DNA of 64,000 nt from CAWHPS01 sp963831235 (GTDB lineage Bacteria > Fibrobacterota > OXYB2-FULL-49-7 > JAEUSG01): positions 62,001-126,000 of the forward strand of contig CAWHPS010000059.1 of assembly GCA_963831235.1 (NCBI GenBank), written 5' to 3'. The position numbers and the translations under genes were made by a program. Of the stretch, positions 1 through 8,766 are shown in pieces. The stretch's first letter is position 1. Each line of letters begins with the position of its first letter. The notes beneath the pieces are model-generated. The model searched no databases. It was given only the letters and a program-made list of their open reading frames with translations, and was not told where the DNA came from.

Positions 1-484
1 TGGAAACATCGCGACGTACGCCACCAATTGTATTAACGCCATAATTGACCCTGTTTCCAGTAAGAAGCGCCAGCAGGTCCATCACAACTTCGCGATCCCT
101 CCATGAGTACATAAAAAGGGAATCATATCCCACTTCGTGCCCGGCAACACCGAGCCATAAAAGATGGCTATGGACACGTTCAAGTTCGGCAATTAGAGTG
201 CGTATATAGCTCGCTCTTGGCGGAATTTGAATACCAGCCACCTCTTCAACAGCCTGAATAAAACAGGTCGTATGCGAATGTGAGCAGATTCCGCAAACAC
301 GTTCAAGAAGATAAATATCCTGTAAATAAGTGCGTTCTTCGCATGCCTTTTCAACACCCCGATGATTGTAACCGAGACGGGCATTGGCTTCAATGATTTT
401 CTCACCTTCAAGTAGAATGCGGAAACTGGCGGGTTCTTTAAGAGCAGGGTGCTGAGGACCGATGGGGATAAAAACATTACCCAT
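1..484 (-). CDS. Group 4 [NiFe] hydrogenase large (catalytic) subunit, partial
   Basis: The first 161 codons of the Ni-Fe catalytic subunit, homologous to NuoD and HycE/EchE/MbhL; the gene continues past the left edge. The translated N-terminus has the IGPQHPAL start typical of the NuoD superfamily, then RGVE at residues 42-45 and ERVCGICSHSH at 61-71. Cys64 and Cys67 with His71 form the L1 motif that binds the Ni-Fe site, which complex I NuoD and the Ehr complexes lack. This makes it a true hydrogenase rather than a respiratory subunit. The second Cys pair (L2) is outside the window and cannot be checked. The ATG at 484 has a GGAGG a few bases upstream, overlapping the end of the NuoC-like gene, so the two are probably translationally coupled. 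It is the last gene seen in the operon; NuoH- and NuoI-like subunits are expected beyond the edge. Confidence 0.9.
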   Translation of the reverse strand, partial: MGNVFIPIGPQHPALKEPASFRILLEGEKIIEANARLGYNHRGVEKACEERTYLQDIYLLERVCGICSHSHTTCFIQAVEEVAGIQIPPRASYIRTLIAELERVHSHLLWLGVAGHEVGYDSLFMYSWRDREVVMDLLALLTGNRVNYGVNTIGGVRRDVS

Positions 485-486
485 AA

Positions 487-966
487 TCAACCCTCCTTTA
501 TGGTTTCAGTTTGAACGCCGGAATCTTTTTTCCAGTCTTTTCGAAGCGGATGCTCTCCCTCGGGCCAGTCATCCGTAAGCGGGTAGCGGAATCCTTGTGC
601 GAGCCCGTCTATTTTAAAACCCAGCAAATCAATTAATTCGCGTTCGTAAAGATCAGCGCTTGGAAAACAGTATGTAACAGTTTTTATTGTTGGATTTGAA
701 CGAGGCACCTGTATTTCAACATTCAGCATAATGCCGTCAGGCCGGGCCAAATGGTATATAACAGCAAGCATTTCGCCTTTATCAAGCCCTGTCATTGTCG
801 TTAAGATGGTGCACTCTTGCATTTTTCTAAGATATTCGAGTACTTCGATAAAATCTTTTTCATCAACCATTGCCCATAAACGCCGCGGACGTTGGAAACG
901 GATTTTGCCTTCAAGAGAGGGAAATTGTTTTACAATTTCCTGTTGTATTTGATCTTCTTTTGCCAT
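487..966 (-). CDS. Hydrogenase subunit, NuoC-like (30 kDa family)
   Basis: A 159-aa protein of the complex I 30-kDa/NuoC family, equivalent to EchD or MbhK and to the N-terminal part of HycE. The family signature is clear: ERELIDLLGFKIDG around residues 107-120, then a TDDWPEGEHPLRKDW tail. It sits in the peripheral arm next to the catalytic subunit and has no cofactor of its own. The gene stops (TGA) two bases before the large-subunit ATG and lies 29 bp after the NuoB-like gene. NuoC and NuoD are separate here, unlike the fused HycE/HyfG of enterobacteria. Confidence 0.88.
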   Translation of the reverse strand: MAKEDQIQQEIVKQFPSLEGKIRFQRPRRLWAMVDEKDFIEVLEYLRKMQECTILTTMTGLDKGEMLAVIYHLARPDGIMLNVEIQVPRSNPTIKTVTYCFPSADLYERELIDLLGFKIDGLAQGFRYPLTDDWPEGEHPLRKDWKKDSGVQTETIKEG

Positions 967-995
967 AATTGCCTTTGATAAAATCTATTAAATTA

Positions 996-1430
996 TCATG
1001 CTTCCTTGAGGCTTCCAAGCAATTTAACCACACCATCAATAATCGCTTCTGGTTTTACAGGGCAGCCCGGGATAAAAGCCGATACAGGGATGACTTCGTT
1101 GACACCCTGCATCATATTATAGCAGCCCCTGAAAACACCGCCTGAACAAGCGCATGTTCCAACAGCAACAACAAATTTCGGTTCAGGAAGCTGTTCGTAT
1201 ATGCGTATAAGCCTTTCCCTGGACTGCTTGGTTACAGGGCCGGAACATATAAGGACATCAGCATGGCGTGGTGTACTTTTAAGAACTACCCCGAAGCGTT
1301 CAAGATCGTATCTGGGCGTAAGCGCATCGAGTATTTCAATATCACAGGCATTGCATGCACCTGTATTATAATGCAGAATCCATGGAGATTTAATGCGCGA
1401 CCAATTAATTATTTTTGAAACAAGTGACAT
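996..1430 (-). CDS. Hydrogenase small subunit, NuoB-like (4Fe-4S)
   Basis: A 144-aa subunit of the NuoB/EchC/MbhJ family, which carries the [4Fe-4S] cluster next to the Ni-Fe site. The ligands are visible: Cys26 and Cys29 in GACNACDIE, a Cys in GTCACSGG near residues 92-94, and a Cys in GCPVKPEAI near 122. The length fits the single-cluster group 4 small subunits rather than the longer three-cluster uptake hydrogenases. It lies 6 bp after the NuoA-like gene in the same operon. Confidence 0.9.
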   Translation of the reverse strand: MSLVSKIINWSRIKSPWILHYNTGACNACDIEILDALTPRYDLERFGVVLKSTPRHADVLICSGPVTKQSRERLIRIYEQLPEPKFVVAVGTCACSGGVFRGCYNMMQGVNEVIPVSAFIPGCPVKPEAIIDGVVKLLGSLKEA

Positions 1431-1436
1431 GATACT

Positions 1437-1769
1437 TTAACCTCTGAATAAAATTAAAAGCCCGACAATCGCGCCCCCGATATATACAAAGGCAAGATTA
1501 TGAAGCCCAACATCACCTGATGGAATTGTGGCAAGAACAAGGGCCACCACATGCATCATTGTAAAAAAGAAAGCAAATGGAAAAAACTGTTTGTAATCGG
1601 GTTTAACCCTCTGTATAGGGAGATCTTCACCGCAAGCATAAAGCTTACGTTTACCTGGAGCATCTTTTGTGGGACGTGCAGCAAGGCGCTTGGACAGACC
1701 ATAAAGCACAAAAACCGCCAGTAACAAGATTACAAAAGCCGCAGGCGGGGTTAAAAGCCATTGAGACAT
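1437..1769 (-). CDS. Hydrogenase membrane subunit, NuoA/MbhI-like
   Basis: A 110-aa membrane protein with a hydrophobic helix at about residues 10-26 and two more after residue 60. Between them is a short polar loop containing KLYACGEDLP, a YxCGE motif resembling the Cys loop of complex I subunit A. Its size and place, between the NuoK-like and NuoB-like genes, also match MbhI of archaeal membrane-bound hydrogenases. It probably helps join the peripheral arm to the membrane arm. The family assignment rests on this loop, the topology and the context, so it is less certain than for its neighbours. Confidence 0.7.
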   Translation of the reverse strand: MSQWLLTPPAAFVILLLAVFVLYGLSKRLAARPTKDAPGKRKLYACGEDLPIQRVKPDYKQFFPFAFFFTMMHVVALVLATIPSGDVGLHNLAFVYIGGAIVGLLILFRG

Positions 1770-1788
1770 GGTGAATTCTCCATCTGGT

Positions 1789-2112
1789 TTAACCTTTCAG
1801 ACTATCAAGGTTTTTTACGCTAAGCGAATCTGTGTGTTTATAAATATTTATAACAATCCCGGCTGCAATGGCCAAAACAAAAACCTCGATAATAATAACT
1901 GTTATGGCAAGAGATTGTGTAAGGGCCATATTATTGGTTGCATATCCGACTGCGATGATTGCAAGGGTGATCCCTTTGGCCAGCACCTCTATTCCTATCA
2001 GAATGCGTATAAGGTTCCGAGTTGCAAGAATGCAATAGAACCCGATAAATAATAGAAGCACCGCGGAAATTCCAGCAATCCAGACTAATGGAAATGAAGC
2101 ACAGCAGTTCAC
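1789..2112 (-). CDS. Hydrogenase membrane subunit, NuoK/MrpC-like
   Basis: A 107-aa protein with three transmembrane helices, of the NuoK/MnhC(MrpC)/MbhG family. Two membrane glutamates match the proton-path positions of NuoK: Glu42 in GIEVLAKG (helix 2) and Glu76 in VIIIEVFVLA (helix 3). It would form part of the ion channel of the membrane arm. Its start overlaps the end of the NuoJ-like gene by 4 bp (ATGA), which implies coupled translation. Confidence 0.85.
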   Translation of the reverse strand: MNCCASFPLVWIAGISAVLLLFIGFYCILATRNLIRILIGIEVLAKGITLAIIAVGYATNNMALTQSLAITVIIIEVFVLAIAAGIVINIYKHTDSLSVKNLDSLKG

Positions 2113-2603
2113 TTTTTTATCCTGTCTTTGAATAAAACCACAATACCAAAAGCACCGGCCAAAAGGAGAAGTATCTGCCCAAACATATCTGCCTGCCGCA
2201 AATGCCAGAAAACCTTTTGCACATCAGTCTCAGCAAGGGCCTGCGGCATGGGAATGAGATGTGGCTTGACCGCAACAACAAGGAGAATGCCCAATATTAT
2301 TGTCAATATAGGAAGCATAATATATTTTCTCCATCGCACCTTGCTTCTTGCTTCAATCTCTGATTTTGTATAGTGCTTTACAAGGCTTATGACGCTGATA
2401 AAGATAGCCGTGATAAGTCCGGCGCAAACCGAAAGCTCTATGACCGCCGCAAGCGGTGAAGCCATCCTGAAAAGTATTATGGCAAGCACAATGCTGGTAA
2501 AAGCAAGCCCAATGGCTGCATAAAGAATCCGTGTAGCCATAACAGCCCATAAGGACATCAGGATAAGGAGAACAAGGAGTACTATTTCAACCATGCAACA
2601 CAT
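2109..2603 (-). CDS. Hydrogenase membrane subunit, NuoJ/MrpB-like
   Basis: A 164-aa protein with about five hydrophobic helices, resembling NuoJ and the MrpB/MbhD-E proteins. The N-terminal half contains the SPLAAVIELSVCAGLITAIF helix characteristic of this family. After a longer loop (about residues 110-140) a final helix is followed by a basic tail. It lies 14 bp after the NuoN-like gene and overlaps the NuoK-like gene, in the same order (J then K) as in complex I operons. Confidence 0.8.
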   Translation of the reverse strand: MCCMVEIVLLVLLILMSLWAVMATRILYAAIGLAFTSIVLAIILFRMASPLAAVIELSVCAGLITAIFISVISLVKHYTKSEIEARSKVRWRKYIMLPILTIILGILLVVAVKPHLIPMPQALAETDVQKVFWHLRQADMFGQILLLLAGAFGIVVLFKDRIKK

Positions 2604-2617
2604 GAATCCGTTTCCTT

Positions 2618-4054
2618 TTATTTTGCAACATTAATTATGGTCCCAGCCGCTTCCAGGAATTGGTTTATCGCAAAAGGATAAGCCACACCAAGAACAATTG
2701 TAATGGCTGACATTAAAATCACGGGTATTAAAAAACCAACAGGAACTTCTTTAATGTCTTTCCATTCTGATGATATTTTGCCAAAAAACATCTTACGTTG
2801 CAGCAGGAGAAAATATGCCAGGGTTATACAGCTTGCGCCTACTGCTACTGCTGCATATATATGATGATGCCCCTGCCAAAGCGCTATGATTATGATAAGT
2901 TTGCTCCAGAAACCTGAAAGAGGCGGTATTCCTGCAAGCGAGAGAAAAGCCACAATAGATGTTCCGCTTGTTACAGGCATATTGCCGCCCAAACCTCCGA
3001 GTTTGTTCATGTCTCGTGTATTGGTTTGCTTCTCCATAATTGCAGCGTTTACAAAAAGCTGGGATTTGAAGACTGCATGGTTGAACAAGTGAAAGAGCGC
3101 ACCCGCATAACCATAAATTGTTCCGGTGCCAAGTGCGAGCATGATATACCCCATCTGACTGATGCTGGAATATGCAAGCATGCGCCTGAAATCTTTTTGA
3201 TTAAGAGCTATAAGCGCACCAAGGACAGCTGATATTGCTCCTACTGCAAGCAATATATGTTGAATAGGAATTGTTAAGCCAAAAACAGAGGCAATTATGC
3301 GTATGGCTGTATATACACCAGCTGTTTTGGTTACAATTCCGCCAAGTAGAACAGCAACACTTGAGGGCGCGGAACTATAAGCATCAGGCAGCCAGCCGTG
3401 GAATGGCATTAGACCGCCTTTAACAAAGGCAGCTCCAAGGAAAAGAGCCACTGCGATTAGTACAATACGCCTGCCTGGTTCGCTGTTTATTGTCTGATGC
3501 ACAACATCGAAATTAGTATCGCCGCAACACAAGATAACAGCTGAAATTGAAAGGAGCATGAGCATACTTGCACCAGCGGAAAGTACAATGTATTTGAACG
3601 CGCCTTCAAGAGCATCTCTTTTCTTTTGTAGTGATATAAGTATGAACGACGCAACCGCCGAGACTTCGATATAAACATAGATTGAAAAGAGATCAGTTAC
3701 CATTAAAAGGCCGTTAAGTCCGGCTATTGTAATAAGTACAAGGTTGACAAAATTGAATTGTTCTCTTTCATCATCAATCGTATATTTTCCCGTAATGAAA
3801 GTGGAGAAGCCGACCAGCCCAACCGCAAGAAGCATGACAGTGGAAAGGCCGTCAACAGCAAGATTCACAGGAAAATGATCGCTTAAAATATCTGAGAATT
3901 CAGTTGTGAAAGATGCTGCAGGGAAACAGATTAAAAAAACCTGTACCAAAGCCCAGGCAATTCCGAGCAAATAAGCATTACGCCTTACAACCCCGGAGTT
4001 AAAAAGGTTTAAAACCACAACCAGAATAAAGGGGATAAAAATCAATGATGTCAA
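2618..4054 (-). CDS. Antiporter-like hydrogenase subunit, NuoN/MrpD-like
   Basis: A 478-aa polytopic protein of the proton-conducting antiporter family (NuoL/M/N, MrpA/D). It has the conserved TM5 glutamate in YIEVSAVASF near residue 130 and the channel motif GGLMPFHGWLPDAYSSAPSSVA with a following GGIVTKT (Lys in TM8). These residues form the ion-translocation path. It is the third antiporter-like gene of the operon and lies 23 bp after the NuoL-like gene. Confidence 0.88.
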   Translation of the reverse strand: MTSLIFIPFILVVVLNLFNSGVVRRNAYLLGIAWALVQVFLICFPAASFTTEFSDILSDHFPVNLAVDGLSTVMLLAVGLVGFSTFITGKYTIDDEREQFNFVNLVLITIAGLNGLLMVTDLFSIYVYIEVSAVASFILISLQKKRDALEGAFKYIVLSAGASMLMLLSISAVILCCGDTNFDVVHQTINSEPGRRIVLIAVALFLGAAFVKGGLMPFHGWLPDAYSSAPSSVAVLLGGIVTKTAGVYTAIRIIASVFGLTIPIQHILLAVGAISAVLGALIALNQKDFRRMLAYSSISQMGYIMLALGTGTIYGYAGALFHLFNHAVFKSQLFVNAAIMEKQTNTRDMNKLGGLGGNMPVTSGTSIVAFLSLAGIPPLSGFWSKLIIIIALWQGHHHIYAAVAVGASCITLAYFLLLQRKMFFGKISSEWKDIKEVPVGFLIPVILMSAITIVLGVAYPFAINQFLEAAGTIINVAK

Positions 4055-4077
4055 ATCTTTTTAGTCTCCTTATATTT

Positions 4078-5913
4078 TCATTTTACTGCAAGTGCATAAA
4101 CCGTAACAAGCAATATTCCAAGAAGCGACCATATTAGATATGTGGCATAGCTTCCATTGTGCAAGCGACTCAAGAAATGCGAACTTACACTTGTTATTGT
4201 CACGGTAAACACATCATATATCCAATCCATTACTCTGTCAAGCCAATACCCTATTCTTGAAAAGACGTCAACCAGATTAAGACCAAAATTATATGGATCA
4301 AACCAACGTTTTTCAGCTTTATCATAAATTGGTTTTAAAACCGGCGCATAATGGATGTGATCCGCCGCACCGATCCCGCTCCCCGCCTTCTTAACACCAA
4401 TTAAATGATTTACTATTGCAGCAACAATGACAATAATAGTAATTACGATTAACATTAAGCTTTTCGGCATACCGGCAAAATCATGCCCCTCAAGACGCTC
4501 CTGCCCAAGAATAGGCTGTATCAAGTGCCTTAATGGAAGGGCATTATAAACGCCGAATAATACACAAAACCCGGCAATTGTTATCATTGGAATCAGCATG
4601 GCAAAAGGGGCTTCAGTGACCTTGTCGTTTTCCGGTGCACGTTTTCCAAGGAATGCGGCATGTCCAAGTTTTAGGAATGACGCAGCAGTGAAGAATGAAC
4701 CTAGAGCTGCCATTGCATAAAAGATCCAACTGCGTTCAAGAGCCCCATCGTAAATAAGCTCTTTGGAAAAGAACCCATTGAATGGCGGCACCCCGGAAAT
4801 AGCTGCTGCTGCAATAATAAAACAAGTAAATGTAACTGGCATCTTCCTGCCGATGCCGCCGAGTTTTGAGAGATCTGTTGTGCCTGCTTGTTTTTCAACA
4901 GAACCTCCTGTCAGGAACAAACAGCTTTTATACATTGCATGGTTTATCATATGGAAAAGACCGCCGACAATTCCTATAGGCACTGCGGTCCCTATACCCA
5001 TTATCATGTATCCGACCTGACTGATTGCATGATAAGACAAAAGGCGTTTATAATCTTTTTGAATGAGCGCCATCATAACGGCTAATAATATCGTAATGCC
5101 GCCGATTATCATAAGAAGCGGGCTAAGCCACGATTCCGGAGTAAGGGCGAACATTTGAAGCGTTATCCGTGCAAGAAAATAAATGCCGAGTAGCTTTTCA
5201 AGTGCTGCGGGTAAAAAGGCCATGAATGGGGCTGGTGCGTCTATGGCAGCATCAGGAATCCAGGAGTGGAAAGGCATTGAACCGGCTTTTGATATTGCAC
5301 CAATCATAAGAAGAATAAAGGCAATACTGGAAAGCCCTGTAACAGGAAGGGCAAGTTGCGATATTGTAAGCGTTCCTGCAATATGACCGGTAAGCCCAAT
5401 ACCAAGCATCATGCAGAGATCCGACACACCCACAAGAACAAGTGCTTTTACAGCTGTTTTGTATGCGTTTTTATTGCCTATATATATGAAACCGAATAAG
5501 GTCCCAAGAAGGCCTTCCCAGAAAAAGAGAAGTAGAATAAGATTGTCGGCAAGTGTGGCACCATTTACAAGGGAAAGCGAAATAAGAAGGTAAGCAAAAA
5601 ACGGTTTACCGATCTCGTTTCCCTTCATGAATGCAAGGGAATAAATAGCAATAAGAAAACTGAAACCTGAAACAGCAAGCAGTATAAAGGTGCTGAAATG
5701 GTCCAGTCTGAGTGAAAATTCAATGCCATATCCCAACCAGGGAATGGATATTAATTTCTCTTCCCCGAATAATGTTATTGCAAGATAAAGATTAATGGAT
5801 GTTGCGGCAAGTAGAATCGCACTTCGTAAATATGGCACGCGTTTGGGGACAAGGAAGGTAATTGCGCCGCATATTGCAGGTAAAATTAATATTGTTAATA
5901 GTTGAATGTTCAT
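4078..5913 (-). CDS. Antiporter-like hydrogenase subunit, NuoL-like
   Basis: A 611-aa polytopic protein of the NuoL/HyfB/MrpA-N type. It has FFWEGLLGTLFGF (the TM5 Glu) and AGSMPFHSWIPDAAIDAPAPFMAF, the quinone-oxidoreductase family signature, then an ALEKLLGIY stretch with the Lys expected in the channel. About 100 C-terminal residues beyond the 14-helix core include further hydrophobic helices, as in NuoL-type subunits with a lateral helix. The gene starts at the last base of the preceding NuoM-like gene (1-bp overlap). Confidence 0.9.
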   Translation of the reverse strand: MNIQLLTILILPAICGAITFLVPKRVPYLRSAILLAATSINLYLAITLFGEEKLISIPWLGYGIEFSLRLDHFSTFILLAVSGFSFLIAIYSLAFMKGNEIGKPFFAYLLISLSLVNGATLADNLILLLFFWEGLLGTLFGFIYIGNKNAYKTAVKALVLVGVSDLCMMLGIGLTGHIAGTLTISQLALPVTGLSSIAFILLMIGAISKAGSMPFHSWIPDAAIDAPAPFMAFLPAALEKLLGIYFLARITLQMFALTPESWLSPLLMIIGGITILLAVMMALIQKDYKRLLSYHAISQVGYMIMGIGTAVPIGIVGGLFHMINHAMYKSCLFLTGGSVEKQAGTTDLSKLGGIGRKMPVTFTCFIIAAAAISGVPPFNGFFSKELIYDGALERSWIFYAMAALGSFFTAASFLKLGHAAFLGKRAPENDKVTEAPFAMLIPMITIAGFCVLFGVYNALPLRHLIQPILGQERLEGHDFAGMPKSLMLIVITIIVIVAAIVNHLIGVKKAGSGIGAADHIHYAPVLKPIYDKAEKRWFDPYNFGLNLVDVFSRIGYWLDRVMDWIYDVFTVTITSVSSHFLSRLHNGSYATYLIWSLLGILLVTVYALAVK

Positions 5914-7361
5914 TATTTAACCAATCCCGCCATCTGCTGAATTGTGGATTCAACAAAAGACCCTGGATATTTTATATATATTCCGCCAAGTAATGACAAC
6001 AATGCCAAAAGAGCAACACAGAAAACCATTACAGGTGACTTTTCAGCTGCCAAATGGCCATCTTTGGCTTCACCCATGAAGACCATTGTAAAAACCCTGA
6101 AAAGATAAAGTATGGTAAGTACGGCCCCGATTATAAAGGTGCCTGCAATAAGAAGTTGCCCTCCATTTACAGTCCCGGCAATCACCATGTATTTGCTGAA
6201 AAAACCTCCGAATGGAGGTATTCCCATGACCGAGAAAGAGCATAATAGAAAGGCCACAGCTGTGATAGGCATTGTCTTGATTAGCCCTCCCAGCTTTGTA
6301 ATATTTTTTTCGTGTGTGTTTTGTTCGATTATTCCAGCGCAAAGGAAGAGGCCCGCTTTTGCAAGACCATGCATCAATATATATAGAAGCCCTCCTGCAA
6401 CACCAAGGGGTGTCCCTGAAGAGAGTCCAAGAAAGATAAAACCAATCTGGCTTATGGTGGAATATGCTATGATACGTTTAAGATCAGTATCTATCAGGGC
6501 AGCACTTGCTGAAATAAGTGCGCTTGCACCTGCAATAACAGGAACCACGGTTGACCAGATTTCACTCACATTAAAGGTTGCGCAAAAGAGCCTGGCATAA
6601 ACATAAACACCTATTTTGACAAGCACTGCTGCATGAAGCAAAGCAGTGACAGGCGATGGCGCAACACCCGCATCAGGAAGCCATGTATGAAGGGGCAGGG
6701 TTGCGGACTTTGAAAGTATACCGAATAATATAAGTATAACTATTATATCGCGGACAGGGGCGCCTCCAAGAGAAGCCTTGATTCCAGCCAGGTTGAAGGT
6801 TCCGGTGTCGGCATAGAGCATAATAAACCCAAGGAGCATGACAAGGGCCCCGAACACGGTAACAAGAAATGATTTGTCAGCCTTAAGAACAACATGTTTG
6901 TCGCGGTAAAAACCAATGAGTCTCCAGGATGCAATCGCAGTGATTTCCCAGAAAACAAACATAAGTATGAGGTTTCCGGAAAAAACAAGCCCCATCATTG
7001 AACCCAGGAACAATACTACCATTACATAATATTCATTTTGATTGGAATAATGGCTTATGTAGCTGAATGAATAAAGGACGATAAGGGCACCTATAAAGGA
7101 CGATACCATTGCCATAAATATGGCAAGCTTGTCTGCATAAAGAACAAAATCCATTCCCATTGGGACTGCATATTGCACAGTGATAGTATTACCGGCTAGA
7201 ATGGATGGCACAAGAAAACACGATAAAACAAAAGATGATGCTACAAATAAAAGCGCCAGAATATTTCTAAACCCGCTTGAAAAGAAGTTTGCTATTGGAA
7301 GAAGAAAAGCACCTGCTGCTGGTATGGCGACAATCAGTATCAAAAGCATTTGGTGCTCCAT
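5913..7361 (-). CDS. Antiporter-like hydrogenase subunit, NuoM/MrpD-like, first gene of the operon
   Basis: A 482-aa polytopic antiporter-like subunit. FWEITAIASWRLIGF carries the TM5 Glu, and SATLPLHTWLPDAGVAPSPVTALLHAAVLVKIGVY carries the channel His/Lys residues. It opens a run of nine same-strand genes with gaps or overlaps of at most 29 bp, so the promoter should lie in the roughly 200-bp AT-rich region 7362-7557. The three antiporter-like proteins suggest more than one pumping site. Whether the ion is H+ or Na+ cannot be read from the sequence. Confidence 0.88.
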   Translation of the reverse strand: MEHQMLLILIVAIPAAGAFLLPIANFFSSGFRNILALLFVASSFVLSCFLVPSILAGNTITVQYAVPMGMDFVLYADKLAIFMAMVSSFIGALIVLYSFSYISHYSNQNEYYVMVVLFLGSMMGLVFSGNLILMFVFWEITAIASWRLIGFYRDKHVVLKADKSFLVTVFGALVMLLGFIMLYADTGTFNLAGIKASLGGAPVRDIIVILILFGILSKSATLPLHTWLPDAGVAPSPVTALLHAAVLVKIGVYVYARLFCATFNVSEIWSTVVPVIAGASALISASAALIDTDLKRIIAYSTISQIGFIFLGLSSGTPLGVAGGLLYILMHGLAKAGLFLCAGIIEQNTHEKNITKLGGLIKTMPITAVAFLLCSFSVMGIPPFGGFFSKYMVIAGTVNGGQLLIAGTFIIGAVLTILYLFRVFTMVFMGEAKDGHLAAEKSPVMVFCVALLALLSLLGGIYIKYPGSFVESTIQQMAGLVK

Positions 7362-7483
7362 AAGCAGTCAGTCCGATTTTGTTTTAATGTGATTTTCAAG
7401 AACGAAACGGTATAAAATAATTTCCTTCATACACAAACTTCAAGAAAATATTTCAGCAATGAAAAAAAAGGGAGGTTTAATCA

Positions 7484-7523
7484 TTTTAAAAGGCTGAAGT
7501 AAAAATCGAATCACCTTTTAAAA
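7484..7523 (-). terminator. Possible AT-rich hairpin downstream of the beta-propeller genes
   Basis: Perfect 10-bp inverted repeat TTTTAAAAGG (7484-7493) / CCTTTTAAAA (7514-7523) with a 20-nt loop, 35 bp after the stop of the minus-strand gene 7558-8766. A minus-strand transcript would meet a T-rich run just before it. The stem is weak (mostly A-T). It could instead be a protein-binding dyad in the promoter region of the hydrogenase operon. Confidence 0.3.
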
Positions 7524-7557
7524 AAAGCTTTTATTGTTATTTATTTCACAATAACTG

Positions 7558-8766
7558 TCAAGGCTTGTAGAAAAGAAGCATTGGAAGTAAATCATCCTCA
7601 GCAATAAGAATCCGTCCATCCTTCAGGCTCAGCATTTGTGAAGCAGTATAAGTTCTATGGCGGCCATTTATAAGCTTATTTGTGAACCTGAAAAGCCCTA
7701 CGTCTTCAAAATTACCCTTGGTAATATCATAGGTAAAGTAATGAGTATATTCCAATCCTTCTCCGACAAGCCCATGAATTACATTGTTGCGGATGATCAT
7801 GGATTTAATGTTGCCGGCAACCGATGGTTTCCCAAGATTGATAAGTTCAAGCGTCTTGGGATCAAGTGAAAACAGGTATCCGTCCAGGGTTGTTCCACCG
7901 TACAGCTTGCCATTATCCGCAAGAACCCAGGATTGAACATGATTCGTTGTCCGGCGGTACTGAGCATACGGCAGATTGATGCCAGGTCTTTTTATTTTGT
8001 TTATTTTAGGATCATAGAAAAAGATTACTCCTTTATCCGTACTGCCGAAAACCTTGCCATCGCCATCCACAACAAGGGCCTTGCAAAGAGCCGCTTCCCT
8101 GCCGTTAAGAACCCCTGCGGGCTCGCCTTTGTTGACAATTCCCTTAACCTCTTCGTTTGCACTTGAATCCAATTGCGCTTCATTGAACAAATCAGATTTT
8201 CTTGTTTTTAAATCATAAGTAAAAAGGACATTGTTAGGAGAAAGAATGCCATAAAGTTTGTCTCCGGCCGCAGATAATGTGATAGTAAAAATACCTTTCT
8301 TCTTTGCAATGGGACCGAGGGGTTCCACCTTTAATTTATCCCCGCTCGCATCAATCTGATAAAGCTTCCCTGTGGAATTAGTGTCGCCATAAGTGCCGAA
8401 ATAAATCATATTATTTTTACCCACAACAATAGCCATTGAAGCATTATGCCCTTTTTCGCCTATTGAATTGAAATCAATATAATCTACCAGCTTCTCTTCT
8501 TTAATATTGAAGCGAAAAATGAGCGGCGAACGGTTCTTATGTTCAGGTTTGGTAACTCCGATTATATACTTTCCAGTTTCCACAATGGATTGAATATTAG
8601 CCGCACCAACAGGCAGTTTGGTCTTGCCTTTTTCAGGATGGGCCAAATCAATGGCATAATCAGTTGCATTGTTCCCTTTAAGATATAGTTCTTCTTTTTC
8701 AGCACCTATGCCGCTCGTTGAAAAAACAGCGACCATTGATAATAACGTGAAAATGATTTGTTTCAT
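7558..8766 (-). CDS. Secreted beta-propeller-like protein (unknown function)
   Basis: A 402-aa protein beginning with a signal peptide (MKQIIFTLLSMVAVFSTSGIGA). The rest consists of repeated beta-strand units of the kind KLYGxxxxNNxLFTYDLKTRK, VFGSTDKGVIFFYDP and KLYGGTTLDGYLFSLDP, typical of beta-propeller proteins. It shows no catalytic motif that I recognise and no sorting domain. Its ATG overlaps the TGA of the upstream gene (ATGA, 8763-8766), so the two form one operon of exported propeller proteins. The substrate is unknown; the neighbouring carbohydrate genes suggest a role in polysaccharide use. Confidence 0.75.
   Translation of the reverse strand: MKQIIFTLLSMVAVFSTSGIGAEKEELYLKGNNATDYAIDLAHPEKGKTKLPVGAANIQSIVETGKYIIGVTKPEHKNRSPLIFRFNIKEEKLVDYIDFNSIGEKGHNASMAIVVGKNNMIYFGTYGDTNSTGKLYQIDASGDKLKVEPLGPIAKKKGIFTITLSAAGDKLYGILSPNNVLFTYDLKTRKSDLFNEAQLDSSANEEVKGIVNKGEPAGVLNGREAALCKALVVDGDGKVFGSTDKGVIFFYDPKINKIKRPGINLPYAQYRRTTNHVQSWVLADNGKLYGGTTLDGYLFSLDPKTLELINLGKPSVAGNIKSMIIRNNVIHGLVGEGLEYTHYFTYDITKGNFEDVGLFRFTNKLINGRHRTYTASQMLSLKDGRILIAEDDLLPMLLFYKP

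Noticed and set aside
193..477. A 94-codon minus-strand frame
   Set aside because: It is out of frame with the hydrogenase large subunit, whose L1 motif is read in the frame starting at 484.
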